A stretch of 64,000 nt of DNA from Kiritimatiellia bacterium (GCA_017962605.1 JAGCUY010000140.1:1-64000); one strand, 5' to 3'. Counted from the stretch's first letter, positions 1-8,459 are shown. A program made the numbers and translations. The notes: a model not told the origin generated them from the letters alone.

Positions 1-257
1 CAAGAAGCGAAGACCCCGAGGCCATCATCGACGAGGCCGTGGTTGGTTTCGACGGCTCCGCGACCCCATGGCGACGCATTGCGGACAGGCGCGAGGCCAT
101 CGCCGCCGCAATCGCGGAGGCCAGAGATGGTGACTCGGTCCTCATCGCCGGCAAGGGCCACGAGAACTATCAGGAAATCAAAGGCGTCCGCCACCACTTC
201 GACGACCGCGAGACGGTCCGTTCCCTTTGCACAGCAATGTCCGCATCCCCAAATTAA
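1..257 (+). CDS. murE: MurE C-terminal fragment (UDP-MurNAc-L-Ala-D-Glu:meso-DAP ligase)
   Basis: Only the last ~85 codons are in the window; the frame enters at base 3 and ends with TAA at 255-257. MurE adds meso-diaminopimelate to the UDP-MurNAc dipeptide in cytoplasmic peptidoglycan synthesis. The visible part is the C-terminal ligase domain. It opens with RSEDPEAII, the end of the DNPRxEDP stretch that reads the diaminopimelate substrate, and continues with [20 protein letters not shown] and FDDRE, all standard for the end of MurE. The Arg of the DNPR motif, typical of DAP-adding rather than Lys-adding enzymes, is the first residue seen. No mur gene follows; after a repeat-filled gap the next gene is rnhC on the same strand. 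Confidence 0.9.
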   Translation, partial: RSEDPEAIIDEAVVGFDGSATPWRRIADRREAIAAAIAEARDGDSVLIAGKGHENYQEIKGVRHHFDDRETVRSLCTAMSASPN

Positions 258-261
258 AACT

Positions 262-300
262 TTTATCTCCCCGTTCCCTGTTCCCCGTTCCCCGTTCCCT
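262..300. repeat. GTTCCCC/GTTCCCT heptamer tandem repeat
   Basis: Between the murE stop and the rnhC start there are about five copies of a 7-base unit, GTTCCCC or GTTCCCT, with little else. The same unit recurs at 23998-24052 and, on the opposite strand, around 28732-28758. It occupies the spot where a ribosome binding site for rnhC would be expected, and none is seen. No stem-loop is visible, so it is not a terminator. Confidence 0.8.
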
Positions 301-303
301 CCT

Positions 304-1248
304 ATGCCACAAAAAGTAAAGCTCTACACGCTCAAGCTCGACGCCGCCCAGGCCGCCAAGCTGGCCGCCATTCTTGAAAAGGGCAACTACGTCCGCACCA
401 ACGTCCCCTACACCACCATCGCCGTCAAGGGGGAGAACGTGAACATCAACCTCTACACCAGCGGCAAAGTCGTCGTGCAGGGCGAAGGCACGGAGGAGTT
501 CGTCCAGTTCGTCCTTGAGCCGCAGGTGACGGGCGAGGCGCGCCTCGGCTACGAGGACGTCCTCGACCCCAAGGCCTCCGCGCCGCACATCGGCGTGGAC
601 GAAAGCGGCAAGGGCGACTACTTCGGCCCCCTAGTGATCGCCGCCGCATACACCGACGAGAACCTCACCGTGCGCATGCGGGAAATCGGCGCCAAGGACT
701 GCAAGGTCCTTTCCGACAAGCAGGTCTTCGCCATTGGTGCAAGCCTGCGCTCCCTCCTCGGCCCCAACCGCTACACCATCGTATCCATCGGCCCGGAGAA
801 ATACAACCAGATCTACGAGAAGAACCGCAACGGCAACCGCATTCTGGCGTGGGGCCACGCCCGCACCATCGAGAACCTCCTTGAGCGCATCCCCAGCTGC
901 CCGCGCGCAGTTGCCGACCAGTTCGGCAACGAACGCCTGATCCAGGGGGCCCTCATGGAGAAGGGTCGCCAGATTGTCCTTGAGCAGCACCACAAGGCGG
1001 AGTCCGACATCGCAGTTGCGGCGGCGTCAATAATCGCGCGCGAGCATTTCCTGCGCGCACTTGAGGCCCTTGGAAAGGAGTTCGGCGTCACCCTGCCCAA
1101 AGGCGCAGCGCACTCCACAACCATCCCCGCCGCCAAGGCAATCGTCGCCGCCCATGGCGCCGACGCCCTCCGCCGCGTCGCGAAGATCAACTTCCGGACA
1201 ACCGACATCGTCCTCGGCCGCACCCCTCCGCAGCCAAATCTGGTATAA
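304..1248 (+). CDS. rnhC: Ribonuclease HIII
   Basis: 314 aa, normal length for RNase HIII, which cuts the RNA strand of RNA-DNA hybrids in the cytoplasm. Residues 1-85 form the N-terminal TBP-like substrate-binding domain (starts MPQKVKLYTLKLD). The catalytic RNase H fold follows, with HIGVDESGKGDYFGP at ~96-109; D99 and E100 are the first metal ligands, in the DE order typical of type 2 enzymes. Further acidic motifs lie in AVADQFGN and KAESDIAVAAASIIARE. The ATG at 304 was chosen because the longer upstream reading only translates the murE end and the heptamer repeat. There is no clear Shine-Dalgarno. The stop codon overlaps a strong -10 box for the next gene. Confidence 0.93.
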   Translation: MPQKVKLYTLKLDAAQAAKLAAILEKGNYVRTNVPYTTIAVKGENVNINLYTSGKVVVQGEGTEEFVQFVLEPQVTGEARLGYEDVLDPKASAPHIGVDESGKGDYFGPLVIAAAYTDENLTVRMREIGAKDCKVLSDKQVFAIGASLRSLLGPNRYTIVSIGPEKYNQIYEKNRNGNRILAWGHARTIENLLERIPSCPRAVADQFGNERLIQGALMEKGRQIVLEQHHKAESDIAVAAASIIAREHFLRALEALGKEFGVTLPKGAAHSTTIPAAKAIVAAHGADALRRVAKINFRTTDIVLGRTPPQPNLV

Positions 1249-1249
1249 T
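1241..1249 (+). promoter_or_regulatory. Extended -10 promoter (TGGTATAAT)
   Basis: TGGTATAAT is an ideal extended -10 box overlapping the rnhC stop codon. It leaves a leader of about 45 bases before the ATG at 1300. No good -35 is seen. The same nonamer recurs before several other genes in the window. Confidence 0.6.
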
Positions 1250-1299
1250 TGATTTCAATTCCAATTCACCATCTTACATCCCCCCATTAGCACCAACAC

Positions 1300-2661
1300 A
1301 TGCTCAGCAAATTCGCACTCGCCACCGTAGCCACGCTCCTCGCCACCGCCACTGTATTTGCCGGATGGGAGGATGTCGGCGCACCGCCCAAACGCCGCAC
1401 CGGCAACAACGCCCCTGTCACAATTGAGACCACCGGCTCGCGCCAAGCCGCCCCTGTAGCCGCCCCTGTGGCAGCCTCAGCGGCCACGCGCCCTGCGACC
1501 GTAACCACCACCGCGCCTCGCTCCGTCGCCGCGCCTACGGCAAGCCCTGCGACATCCGATGTGCCGCGAACCGTCCGCGAGGCGGCGCAGCGCCGCGCTG
1601 CCGCCCGCGCAACGACGCAGCCCGCGCAACCCGTCCGCCAGGCGCCAGTACAACCCGCGCCAGCATCCTACCGCACTACCCCTACTTATCGCGCCCCCGC
1701 GCCCGCGCAACCAGCGCCTTCCCTCGCTCCCGCCAGCCGCTACCAGCAGCCCGCGCCTTCCCGCGCTCCGGCCAACCAGCCCCCGCCACAAGAGTGGAGG
1801 CGCGCGGATACCAGCCGCGAGCAGCCGGATGACTATGACTTCGCCGACGAGGGCAACGCCTACTTCGTTCCTTTCTTCGACGCCATAAAGGAATCCGACT
1901 GCTGGCTCCACGCCATCTACATCACCCCCGCCACTGCGGCCAATGGCAACGACCTTACCATGGCCGAAGGCCAATACCACCTGCGAATGGTGGACGTTCA
2001 GGACTTCATCGGCGGCGACCTCACCCTCGACGCCAACATCAAGGGCGTAGGATTCATCGACGACGCCGAATACGAGACCCTCCCCTACGTGCTCATCGAG
2101 GCCGCAGTTGACCTAGAGTTCACCTGGCGCTTCATCTCCGGCTTCTCCCTCCAGCTCGGCGCTCGTCCCGGCGTTTACGGCGACCCGGAGAACTTCGACG
2201 CATCGCTCTTCTCCTTCCCATTCCACGGTTGCCTCTATTACTCCTTCGCGCCTGAGTTCGCAATCCGCGCCGGCGCAGAGGTCCGCCCCGGCTGGGACAT
2301 GGCCGTCATGCCTCTCGCCGGCTTGGCCTGGGCGCCTAGCGAATACTTCCTCCTCGAGGCCGGCGTCCCGCGCTCTACCGCCATCCTCCGCCTTGGCCCA
2401 TTTGACTTCTACGGCCTCGCGCAGTGGGACAACGCCACCTACGCCATGGAGGACAAGGACCAAAAGCCCGAAAGCCTCACGCTTGATTCATGGCGCCTTG
2501 GCGGCGGCCTCACCATCAACTTCTTCGACGCCTTCCGCATCGGCGGCGAGGCCGGCTACATCATGGGCCGCAAGTTCAAGGCCGAAGGCTCCGCCGGCGA
2601 AGGCGAAATCGAACTTGAAAACTCCCCCTACTTCGGCGCCACACTTGGAGCGAGATTCTAA
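1300..2661 (+). CDS. Outer-membrane beta-barrel-like protein with Pro/Ala-rich linker
   Basis: 453 aa, not assigned to a named family. An N-terminal signal peptide (MLSKFALATVATLLATATVFA) is followed by a long low-complexity stretch at ~30-165 rich in Ala, Pro, Arg and Thr. From ~175 the sequence becomes an alternating polar/hydrophobic pattern with many aromatic residues and ends FGATLGARF. A terminal Phe is the usual C-terminal signal of an outer-membrane barrel. The Pro/Ala segment could span the periplasm or contact peptidoglycan. It has its own extended -10 promoter at 1241 and folD follows after 6 bases, so the two may be co-transcribed. Its role is unknown; barrel topology is inferred from sequence pattern only. 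Confidence 0.7.
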   Translation: MLSKFALATVATLLATATVFAGWEDVGAPPKRRTGNNAPVTIETTGSRQAAPVAAPVAASAATRPATVTTTAPRSVAAPTASPATSDVPRTVREAAQRRAAARATTQPAQPVRQAPVQPAPASYRTTPTYRAPAPAQPAPSLAPASRYQQPAPSRAPANQPPPQEWRRADTSREQPDDYDFADEGNAYFVPFFDAIKESDCWLHAIYITPATAANGNDLTMAEGQYHLRMVDVQDFIGGDLTLDANIKGVGFIDDAEYETLPYVLIEAAVDLEFTWRFISGFSLQLGARPGVYGDPENFDASLFSFPFHGCLYYSFAPEFAIRAGAEVRPGWDMAVMPLAGLAWAPSEYFLLEAGVPRSTAILRLGPFDFYGLAQWDNATYAMEDKDQKPESLTLDSWRLGGGLTINFFDAFRIGGEAGYIMGRKFKAEGSAGEGEIELENSPYFGATLGARF

Positions 2662-2667
2662 CACACC

Positions 2668-3549
2668 ATGCCCGCAACAATCATCGACGGCAAGGCCGTC
2701 GCCGCCAAATGGCACACTGAGACCGCGCAACGCGCCGCCGCCCTCGCAGCCAAAGGCACAACCCCATGCCTTGCCGTCATCCTCGTCGGCGACAACCCCG
2801 CTTCAATTTCATACGTGACAGCGAAGGAACGCGCCTGCGCGGCCGACGGCATCGCATCCAGGCCCATCCGCCTCCCAGCCACCGCCTCGCAGGATGACCT
2901 CCTCCGTGAAATCCACGCGCTCGCCGCCGACCCCGCCGTCCACGGCATTCTCGTCCAGCTTCCACTCCCGCGCCACATCGACGAAACGGCTGTCATCAAC
3001 GCGATCCCGCCCGAAAAGGACGTGGACGGCTTCACAGATGTGAACACCGGGCGCATGCTGATCGGCGAACCCTGTTTCCTCCCCTGCACGCCACATGGGA
3101 TTGTCCAGCTGCTCGTCGAATGCGGCGTGGAGACCAATGGCGCACACGCGGTCGTCGTCGGCCGCAGCAACATCGTAGGACGCCCCCTCGCCAATCTCCT
3201 TTCCCGCAAAGGGCCTGGCGGCAACGCCACCGTCACCCTCTGCCACACAGGCACCCGCGACCTCGCCTCGTTCACCAGGCAGGCAGACATCCTCATCGTC
3301 GCATCCGGCCGCCCCGGCACCGTCACCGGCGACATGATCAAACCCGGCGCAACCGTCATCGACGTGGGCGTCAACCGCGTCCCCGACCCAACCGCCAAGC
3401 GCGGCTACCGCCTTGTCGGGGATGTCGACTTCCCATCCGCATCGCAGGTGGCCGGACGCATCACGCCCGTTCCGGGTGGAGTTGGACCACTCACCATCGC
3501 GATGCTCATGGTCAACTCCGTGGCCGCAGCCGAAGAGCTTGCAAAATGA
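2668..3549 (+). CDS. folD: Bifunctional methylene-THF dehydrogenase/methenyl-THF cyclohydrolase FolD
   Basis: 293 aa, the usual FolD length. It interconverts 5,10-methylene- and 10-formyl-tetrahydrofolate using NADP in the cytoplasm, feeding one-carbon units to purine, fMet and thymidylate synthesis. The catalytic segment SYVTAKERACAADGI carries the conserved Tyr and Lys. VQLPLPRHIDE is the folate-site signature, DVDGFTDVN follows, and VVVGRSNIVGRPLANLL is the nucleotide-binding loop. The C-terminus has ITPVPGGVGPLTIAML, the second PROSITE-type signature. The ATG comes 6 bases after the preceding stop. The last codons overlap the RNA methyltransferase start as ATGA, so translation is probably coupled. 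Confidence 0.95.
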   Translation: MPATIIDGKAVAAKWHTETAQRAAALAAKGTTPCLAVILVGDNPASISYVTAKERACAADGIASRPIRLPATASQDDLLREIHALAADPAVHGILVQLPLPRHIDETAVINAIPPEKDVDGFTDVNTGRMLIGEPCFLPCTPHGIVQLLVECGVETNGAHAVVVGRSNIVGRPLANLLSRKGPGGNATVTLCHTGTRDLASFTRQADILIVASGRPGTVTGDMIKPGATVIDVGVNRVPDPTAKRGYRLVGDVDFPSASQVAGRITPVPGGVGPLTIAMLMVNSVAAAEELAK

Positions 3550-4415
3550 CCCAGCCCCAGCAGCCCGAAATCACCAGCCTCGCCAATCCGAGAATAAAGG
3601 CCGCCGTCAAGCTGCGCCAGCGCTCGCACCGCGACGAGTCCGGGCTAATGCTCGCCGAGGGCTACCGCGAAATCAAGCGGGCACTCGACTCAGGCTATGC
3701 GCCCTCGCAGCTCTTCCATTGCCCCGAACTCTACCTCAAGGGGACCAACGAACCGTCGCTAGTCGAACGCGCACGCGCCGCCGGCGCCGAAGTTTTCTCC
3801 TGCTCCGCCCCGGTGTTCCTCAAGCTCGCCTACCGCGAACGCCCCGAAGGGCTTCTCGCCATCGGCCCGCAGCCTAGGCACACCCTTGAGGAAATCGCGC
3901 CGAACCTCGGCCCGCATTCACTCGTGGTGGTTGCCGAAACCATTGAGAAGCCAGGCAACCTCGGCACGATCCTGCGCTCGGCCGACGCCGCCGGAGCCGA
4001 CGCCGTCATCGTCTGCGACCGCTGCACCGACATCTTCAACCCCAATGTCGTCCGCGCCTCCACGGGGATGATCTTCTCGCTCCCCGTGGTCGAATGCTCC
4101 AGCGCCGACTGCCTCTCATTCCTCCGCAAGCTGGGCTTCAAGACCCTCGCCGCCACACCGCACACCGACGCCCTGCTCTTCGACGTTGACCTCACCGGCC
4201 GCGTCGCCCTTGTAGTCGGCAACGAGCAGTTCGGGCTCTCCCCAATCTGGATGGACGACGCCGACCTGCGCGTCCGCATACCGATGCTTGGACGCGCCGA
4301 CTCGCTAAATGTATCCGCCGCGACGACGATTCTACTCTTCGAGGCCGTCCGCCAGCGCGTAGCCGCCGGAATCGCCTCGCCGCCGCCACCGCTTCCCGAG
4401 CACCACGGGGCCTAG
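3546..4415 (+). CDS. SpoU/TrmH-family RNA 2'-O-methyltransferase
   Basis: 289 aa. The start at 3546 overlaps the folD stop in ATGA; a longer upstream reading is only an out-of-frame shadow of folD. The N-terminal part (ITSLANPRIKAAVKLRQ, LMLAEGYREIKRAL) is the substrate-binding domain found in TrmH-like enzymes. The C-terminal SPOUT knot carries AETIEKPGNLGTILRSADAAG, VVGNEQFGLSP and IPMLGRADSLNVSAATTILL, the three motifs that form the trefoil knot and bind S-adenosylmethionine. Such enzymes methylate 2'-OH groups in rRNA or tRNA; the target nucleotide cannot be told from sequence. The next gene, folP, converges from the opposite strand with a 2-base gap, and no terminator hairpin fits between them. 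Confidence 0.88.
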   Translation: MTQPQQPEITSLANPRIKAAVKLRQRSHRDESGLMLAEGYREIKRALDSGYAPSQLFHCPELYLKGTNEPSLVERARAAGAEVFSCSAPVFLKLAYRERPEGLLAIGPQPRHTLEEIAPNLGPHSLVVVAETIEKPGNLGTILRSADAAGADAVIVCDRCTDIFNPNVVRASTGMIFSLPVVECSSADCLSFLRKLGFKTLAATPHTDALLFDVDLTGRVALVVGNEQFGLSPIWMDDADLRVRIPMLGRADSLNVSAATTILLFEAVRQRVAAGIASPPPPLPEHHGA

Positions 4416-4417
4416 GC

Positions 4418-5227
4418 TCAGAACTTCAACCCGCACACTTCGTGCACGCGCACGACATCGGCGCCGCGCGCAATGGCCATCTCAGCCGCTATGCGAGAAG
4501 CCTCGTCGCGGCTCTTCGCCCCACGCGCCTCCGCCAAATCAGCCAGGAAGCGCTTCCTTGAGGCACCTACCACTATCGGCAAGCCGAGGCGCTTCAGCTC
4601 CGCCACCCCGCGCAGGATTTCAGCCGACTCCGCATTGGTCTTGCCAAAGCCAAGGCCGGGGTCAACCGACATTTTCCCGCGCTCAATGCCGGCGGCCTCC
4701 GCGAAAGAAATCCGCTCTTCAAGGTAGCGCACGACATCCTCGATTCCGATGTGGCCGTCGGCCACAATGCGCCCGGCCGCGTCGCGGACAATCCCGCGCC
4801 CTGCGACATGCTCGCCATAGCCGTGCATGAGAACCAGCCAGGCGCCGCTCTCCGCGACCACACGCGCCATGTCGGGGTCGCCTAGCGACGAGACGTCGTT
4901 TATGATATCCGCGCCAAGTTCCAGGGAGCGCGCGGCCACTGAGGCCCGCCGCGTGTCTATTGAAATCGGAACATCGACAACGCCCCTGATGGCCCTTAGC
5001 GCCGGAAGTAGGCGCCTTGCCTCCTCCTCTTCCGACACCTCAGCGGCACCGGGTTTTGTCGATTCCCCGCCGAGGTCGATAATCGCGGCACCCTCGGCCA
5101 CAAGCCTCATGGCCTTCTCCGCAGCCTTTTCCGGCGCCAACGTCTCGCCTCCGTCCGAGAACGAGTCCGGCGTCGCGTTCACGATCCCCATGATCCCCCT
5201 GAAGGGCGACGCCCCTCTGTCAGACAT
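4418..5227 (-). CDS. folP: Dihydropteroate synthase
   Basis: 269 aa from the ATG at 5227; an in-frame GTG three codons upstream (5236) is an alternative. FolP joins p-aminobenzoate to 6-hydroxymethyl-dihydropterin pyrophosphate in folate synthesis. Both family signatures are clear: GIMGIVNATPDSFSDGG near the N-terminus and IIDLGGESTKPGA. SIDTRRASVA, NDVSS, VDPGLGFGKT and VGASRKRF give the pterin and sulfonamide-site residues. It lies 14-23 bases downstream of the amino-acid ABC transporter ATPase, so it may be transcribed from that operon even though the functions are unrelated. folD is nearby on the other strand, so folate genes cluster loosely here. Confidence 0.94.
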   Translation of the reverse strand: MSDRGASPFRGIMGIVNATPDSFSDGGETLAPEKAAEKAMRLVAEGAAIIDLGGESTKPGAAEVSEEEEARRLLPALRAIRGVVDVPISIDTRRASVAARSLELGADIINDVSSLGDPDMARVVAESGAWLVLMHGYGEHVAGRGIVRDAAGRIVADGHIGIEDVVRYLEERISFAEAAGIERGKMSVDPGLGFGKTNAESAEILRGVAELKRLGLPIVVGASRKRFLADLAEARGAKSRDEASRIAAEMAIARGADVVRVHEVCGLKF

Positions 5228-5250
5228 GCTTTTCACAGCAGTGAATGGGG

Positions 5251-6096
5251 TTAGAGGACCTTGGAGATGAAGTCGCGGAGGCGCTGGTTCTCGATTTCGC
5301 CGAAGAACTCCTTCGTGGGCTTGTCAACGGCGATCTTGCCGCCGTCGATGAAGAGCATGCGCGATGCGATTTCACGCGCGAAGGAAAGTTCGTGGGTGAC
5401 GGTGATCATCGTCATGTGTTCTTCGGCAAGGTCGCGCATCACCTGAAGCACCTCCCCCACCATCTCGGGGTCGAGGGCGGATGTCGGCTCGTCAAAGAGC
5501 ATCACGCGCGGCTGCATGGCCAGCGAACGCACGATGGCGATGCGCTGTTTCTGCCCGCCTGAGAGCTGCCCCGGATAGGCATTTGCCTTGTCGGCCAAGC
5601 CAACGCGCTTCAGAAGTTCCACGGCCTTGTCCTCGGCTTCCGCCGGACTGACCCCGCGGATCAGCTTCGGCGCGAGGGTGATGTTTTCCATCACCGTGAG
5701 GTGCGCGAAGAGGTTGAAGTGCTGGAAGACCATCCCCATGTCGGAGCGGTAGCGGTTGCGGTTGCGCTCGCTCTGGCGGTGGGAGAGGCTGAAATGCGTC
5801 GTCCCGCCCTTCTCGTCGCGGACGGATGCGCCGCCGGAGACGATTTCCTCGCCGCCAAACCAGATTTGACCGGAAGTCGGCTCCTCAAGGAGGTTGAGGC
5901 AGCGGAGGAAGGTCGATTTGCCGCCGCCGCTGGGGCCGATGACCACGACGACCTCGCCCTTGCGGATGGTCGTGGTGATGCCCTTCAGCACCTGCAGCGA
6001 GCCGAAGCTCTTGTGGAGGTCCTCGACTTCAATAAGGGGGTGGCCGGGCGGAACGACCGGGCGCGTCGAGGCGAAAGAGTGAGAATACTGCGCCAT
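5251..6096 (-). CDS. Polar amino-acid ABC transporter ATPase (GlnQ/HisP type)
   Basis: 281 aa. It energises uptake of a polar amino acid at the cytoplasmic face of the inner membrane. Walker A is GPSGGGKST, the signature is LSGGQKQR, Walker B is VMLFDEPTSALDPE, and the switch His is in TVTHEL. These and the SFGSLQVLKGI start are typical of GlnQ/HisP/ArtP. Between the A-loop and the signature there is an insertion (residues ~70-110, including GGEEIVSGGASVRDEKGG and SHRQSERNRNRYR) somewhat longer than in most GlnQ proteins. It is the third gene of a three-gene transport operon: the permease stop lies 2 bases upstream. The substrate is not identifiable. Confidence 0.93.
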   Translation of the reverse strand: MAQYSHSFASTRPVVPPGHPLIEVEDLHKSFGSLQVLKGITTTIRKGEVVVVIGPSGGGKSTFLRCLNLLEEPTSGQIWFGGEEIVSGGASVRDEKGGTTHFSLSHRQSERNRNRYRSDMGMVFQHFNLFAHLTVMENITLAPKLIRGVSPAEAEDKAVELLKRVGLADKANAYPGQLSGGQKQRIAIVRSLAMQPRVMLFDEPTSALDPEMVGEVLQVMRDLAEEHMTMITVTHELSFAREIASRMLFIDGGKIAVDKPTKEFFGEIENQRLRDFISKVL

Positions 6097-6098
6097 TT

Positions 6099-7553
6099 CT
6101 ATGCCTCCTCCGTTCCGGTGTTGTGGAGCTGCTTTTCAAGCCGCGTGAGCAGCTTCGAGAAAATCATGACGAGGATCAGGTAAATCGCCGCGACAGCCAG
6201 GAAGGGGATGTATGCCTGGTAGGTCTGCGAGCGGATGATCGAGCCGCCGCGCGCAAGGTCGTCGAGGCCGATAAAGGAGGCGATCGAAGTGTCCTTGAGC
6301 ATCACGATGAACTCGTTGCCGAGGGCGGGCAGGACGTTGCGGATGGCCTGCGGCAGGACGATGCGGCACATTCCCTGCGTGTAGGAGAGGCCGAGCGAGC
6401 GGGCGGCCTCCATCTGGCCTTCGTCGATTGAGACGATGCCGGCGCGGATGATCTCCGCCACGTATGCGCCGGAGTTGAAGCCGAAGGCGAGAATCGCGAC
6501 GAGGACCTTGTTGTTGAGATTCGAGAAGATGATGAAGTAGGCGATCAGCAGCTGGACTGTCATCGGGGTGCCGCGGATGACGGTGATGTAGAGCTTGGCG
6601 AAGGCATTCAGGAGCGTGAGGCGGCCGTGCTTGTCATGTGTCGAGCGGATGACGGCGAGGAAGAAGCCAATCACCGCGCCAAGCAGGACGGCGCAGAGGG
6701 CGACGGAAAGTGTGTTTTTCAGGCCGTTCGTGATGTAATGCCAGCGGCCTTTGTAGATGGTCTCAGTGCGGACGGTTTCGGCACCGTCGGGGCCGACGGT
6801 GCGCACTTCGCGCGTCCCAAAGGGAATCTTCTTGATGAAGCAGACGTAGAAGTTGTTCTCGAAGGCGGCGAGGGCGCTGCGGACAATCGGGAAAGAGAGC
6901 CGGAGGCGGTCGCCGGCGTCGTCTGCTCGGGTGATGCGCAACTCAAGTGTCTCCAGGCGCGAAGGGTTGGCCGTAACGTTGAAGTAGGCCTTGGTCTGTC
7001 CCTCGGCGAAGTCCAGGGTGTCATCGGAGAAGGAGAAATTCCCATCCTCGCCGTTGGTGGCCTCAAGATGGTAGGAAGCGGCCTGTGATGCGTCGGCGCG
7101 GACGAGCGTCACTTCAGTGGGAGTCCCGCTTCTGAGACCGAGACGGAGGCGGGGGGTGTCGCCAGGCGTGCCGTCTGGCGCGGCGGGCAGGGCGAGCGAC
7201 GAGATGCGGCGGCCCTCGCGCTCCTGGACGGAGAGGGTCAGCGTCGCGCCGGACTGTCCGGCCTCAAGGGGAACGCGTGCCGTAAGGGGGATTTTGCGGC
7301 CGGGAACGTCGATGGTGACATCGTAGATGATGCGCTCGTCCGTCTCGGCGCGGGAGAGGTCGAGCGCCCGCGTGGCGGGCGCATCGACTGGAACGACGAA
7401 ACGCGCGGCGGAGTCGTCCGCCGCGCCGTCGATTTCGCCGGCGGCCCCCGCCGGCTCCTGGGCCGACGCCATCCAGACGCCGCCGGCAAGAAGCGCGGCG
7501 GCTGCGAGGAAGGCGCGGTGCGATAGGCAATGGCGGGGGCGGCGCGAGTTCAT
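6099..7553 (-). CDS. Amino-acid ABC permease with an extra N-terminal exported domain
   Basis: 484 aa, about twice the length of an ordinary HisM/GlnP permease. Residues 1-31 look like a signal peptide (FLAAAALLAGGVWMASAQ). Residues ~45-225 are a soluble beta-rich region with a stretch (FSFSDDTLDFAEGQTKAYF) resembling Calx-beta or similar extracellular sandwiches; this resemblance is tentative. The permease begins at ~270 (GLKNTLSVALCAVLLGAVIG) and has about five membrane segments. Its EAA loop EAARSLGLSYTQGMCRIVLP binds the ATPase. Only one permease gene is present, so it presumably acts as a homodimer. Gene order is binding protein, permease, ATPase with 2-3 base gaps. The fusion would place the extra domain outside the inner membrane near the binding protein dock. 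Confidence 0.88.
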   Translation of the reverse strand: MNSRRPRHCLSHRAFLAAAALLAGGVWMASAQEPAGAAGEIDGAADDSAARFVVPVDAPATRALDLSRAETDERIIYDVTIDVPGRKIPLTARVPLEAGQSGATLTLSVQEREGRRISSLALPAAPDGTPGDTPRLRLGLRSGTPTEVTLVRADASQAASYHLEATNGEDGNFSFSDDTLDFAEGQTKAYFNVTANPSRLETLELRITRADDAGDRLRLSFPIVRSALAAFENNFYVCFIKKIPFGTREVRTVGPDGAETVRTETIYKGRWHYITNGLKNTLSVALCAVLLGAVIGFFLAVIRSTHDKHGRLTLLNAFAKLYITVIRGTPMTVQLLIAYFIIFSNLNNKVLVAILAFGFNSGAYVAEIIRAGIVSIDEGQMEAARSLGLSYTQGMCRIVLPQAIRNVLPALGNEFIVMLKDTSIASFIGLDDLARGGSIIRSQTYQAYIPFLAVAAIYLILVMIFSKLLTRLEKQLHNTGTEEA

Positions 7554-7556
7554 TGG

Positions 7557-8411
7557 TTACTTCGCGCAGCCGCAGGCGGCCTTGTTGCAGTCGGCGGAGG
7601 TGCAGGGCACGCAACCGCATGGGGCGGCGGCGGCCTTGACCTCTTCGGCGCTGGCGGCCGCTTCGGCCTTGGCGGTCCACTCGTCCTTGATCTCGTCAAG
7701 GCGGCCGCTGCCGTCGAGCTCGTCAATGACCTTGTTCACGACGGCGAGGAGCTCGGGCTGGCCCTTCTTGATGGCGACGGCGTATTCCTCAACCGTCAGG
7801 AGCTCGGAGATGTCATAGTCGGGCTCGCCCTTGATGACGGCCTTGGCGGGGTCGATGTCGGCGATGACGACATCCACCTTGCCGGCCTTCATGGCGGCGA
7901 AGGCGCTGGCCGGGGAGTCGAACATCTCAGGCTCCTGGCCGAGCTGCTCGCGGACGAAGTCGGCGCTGGTGGTGCCGTTCTGGACGCCCACGCGCTTGCC
8001 CTTCGCCTCTTCGCCCTTCTCAAAGGGGTTGGCCTTGGCGTAGATGAAGACGATGCCGGTGCGGACGTAGGGGTGCGAGAAATCGACCTTCATCTTGCGG
8101 TCTTCGGTGACCGTGATGCCGGCGGCGGCCAGTTCGGCCTTGCCCGCGATGAGCGAGGGGATGACGGAGTCAAACTCGACGTCCTCAATCTTGAGCTCCT
8201 TGCCGAGTTCCTTGGCGATGGCCTTGCAGATTTCGACGTCGATGCCGACGACTTCGGTGCCCTGGCGGAATTCATAGGGCGGGAAGGTCGCCTCGGTGAT
8301 CATGCGGATCGTGCCGGGGACGGCGGCGGGGGCCTTTGCCTCGCCTTCCGCAAAGGCCACGGTGGCCGCAGTGACGGAGGCAAGAGCGATACGGATGAGT
8401 TTTGCGTTCAT
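7557..8411 (-). CDS. Periplasmic amino-acid-binding protein with Cys-rich tail
   Basis: 284 aa, SBP_bac_3 family. It delivers an amino acid to the permease encoded just downstream. The signal peptide is MNAKLIRIALASVTAATVAFA. The body shows the standard marks: TFPPYEFRQGTEVVGIDVEI, LIAGKAELAAAGITVTEDR, VDFSHPYV and a ligand-site Arg in YVRTG. The last ~21 residues are unusual: six cysteines in PCGCVPCTSADCNKAACGC, absent from ordinary family members, which could bind metal or form disulfides. This is the first gene of the transporter operon. An extended -10 box lies 39 bases upstream; no Shine-Dalgarno is visible in the leader. Confidence 0.92.
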   Translation of the reverse strand: MNAKLIRIALASVTAATVAFAEGEAKAPAAVPGTIRMITEATFPPYEFRQGTEVVGIDVEICKAIAKELGKELKIEDVEFDSVIPSLIAGKAELAAAGITVTEDRKMKVDFSHPYVRTGIVFIYAKANPFEKGEEAKGKRVGVQNGTTSADFVREQLGQEPEMFDSPASAFAAMKAGKVDVVIADIDPAKAVIKGEPDYDISELLTVEEYAVAIKKGQPELLAVVNKVIDELDGSGRLDEIKDEWTAKAEAAASAEEVKAAAAPCGCVPCTSADCNKAACGCAK

Positions 8412-8450
8412 GTTTAGTACTTTTTGTTAGAGTTAGAGGTTAGGTATAAA

Positions 8451-8459
8451 ATTATACCA
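8451..8459 (-). promoter_or_regulatory. Extended -10 promoter of the amino-acid transporter operon
   Basis: Read on the minus strand this is TTGGTATAAT, 39 bases before the ATG of the binding-protein gene. No -35 fits at 17 bases. The leader has several near-repeats of CTAAC. Confidence 0.55.

Noticed and set aside
262-300. Transcription terminator after murE
   Set aside because: The sequence is a tandem heptamer without a stem-loop or T-run.
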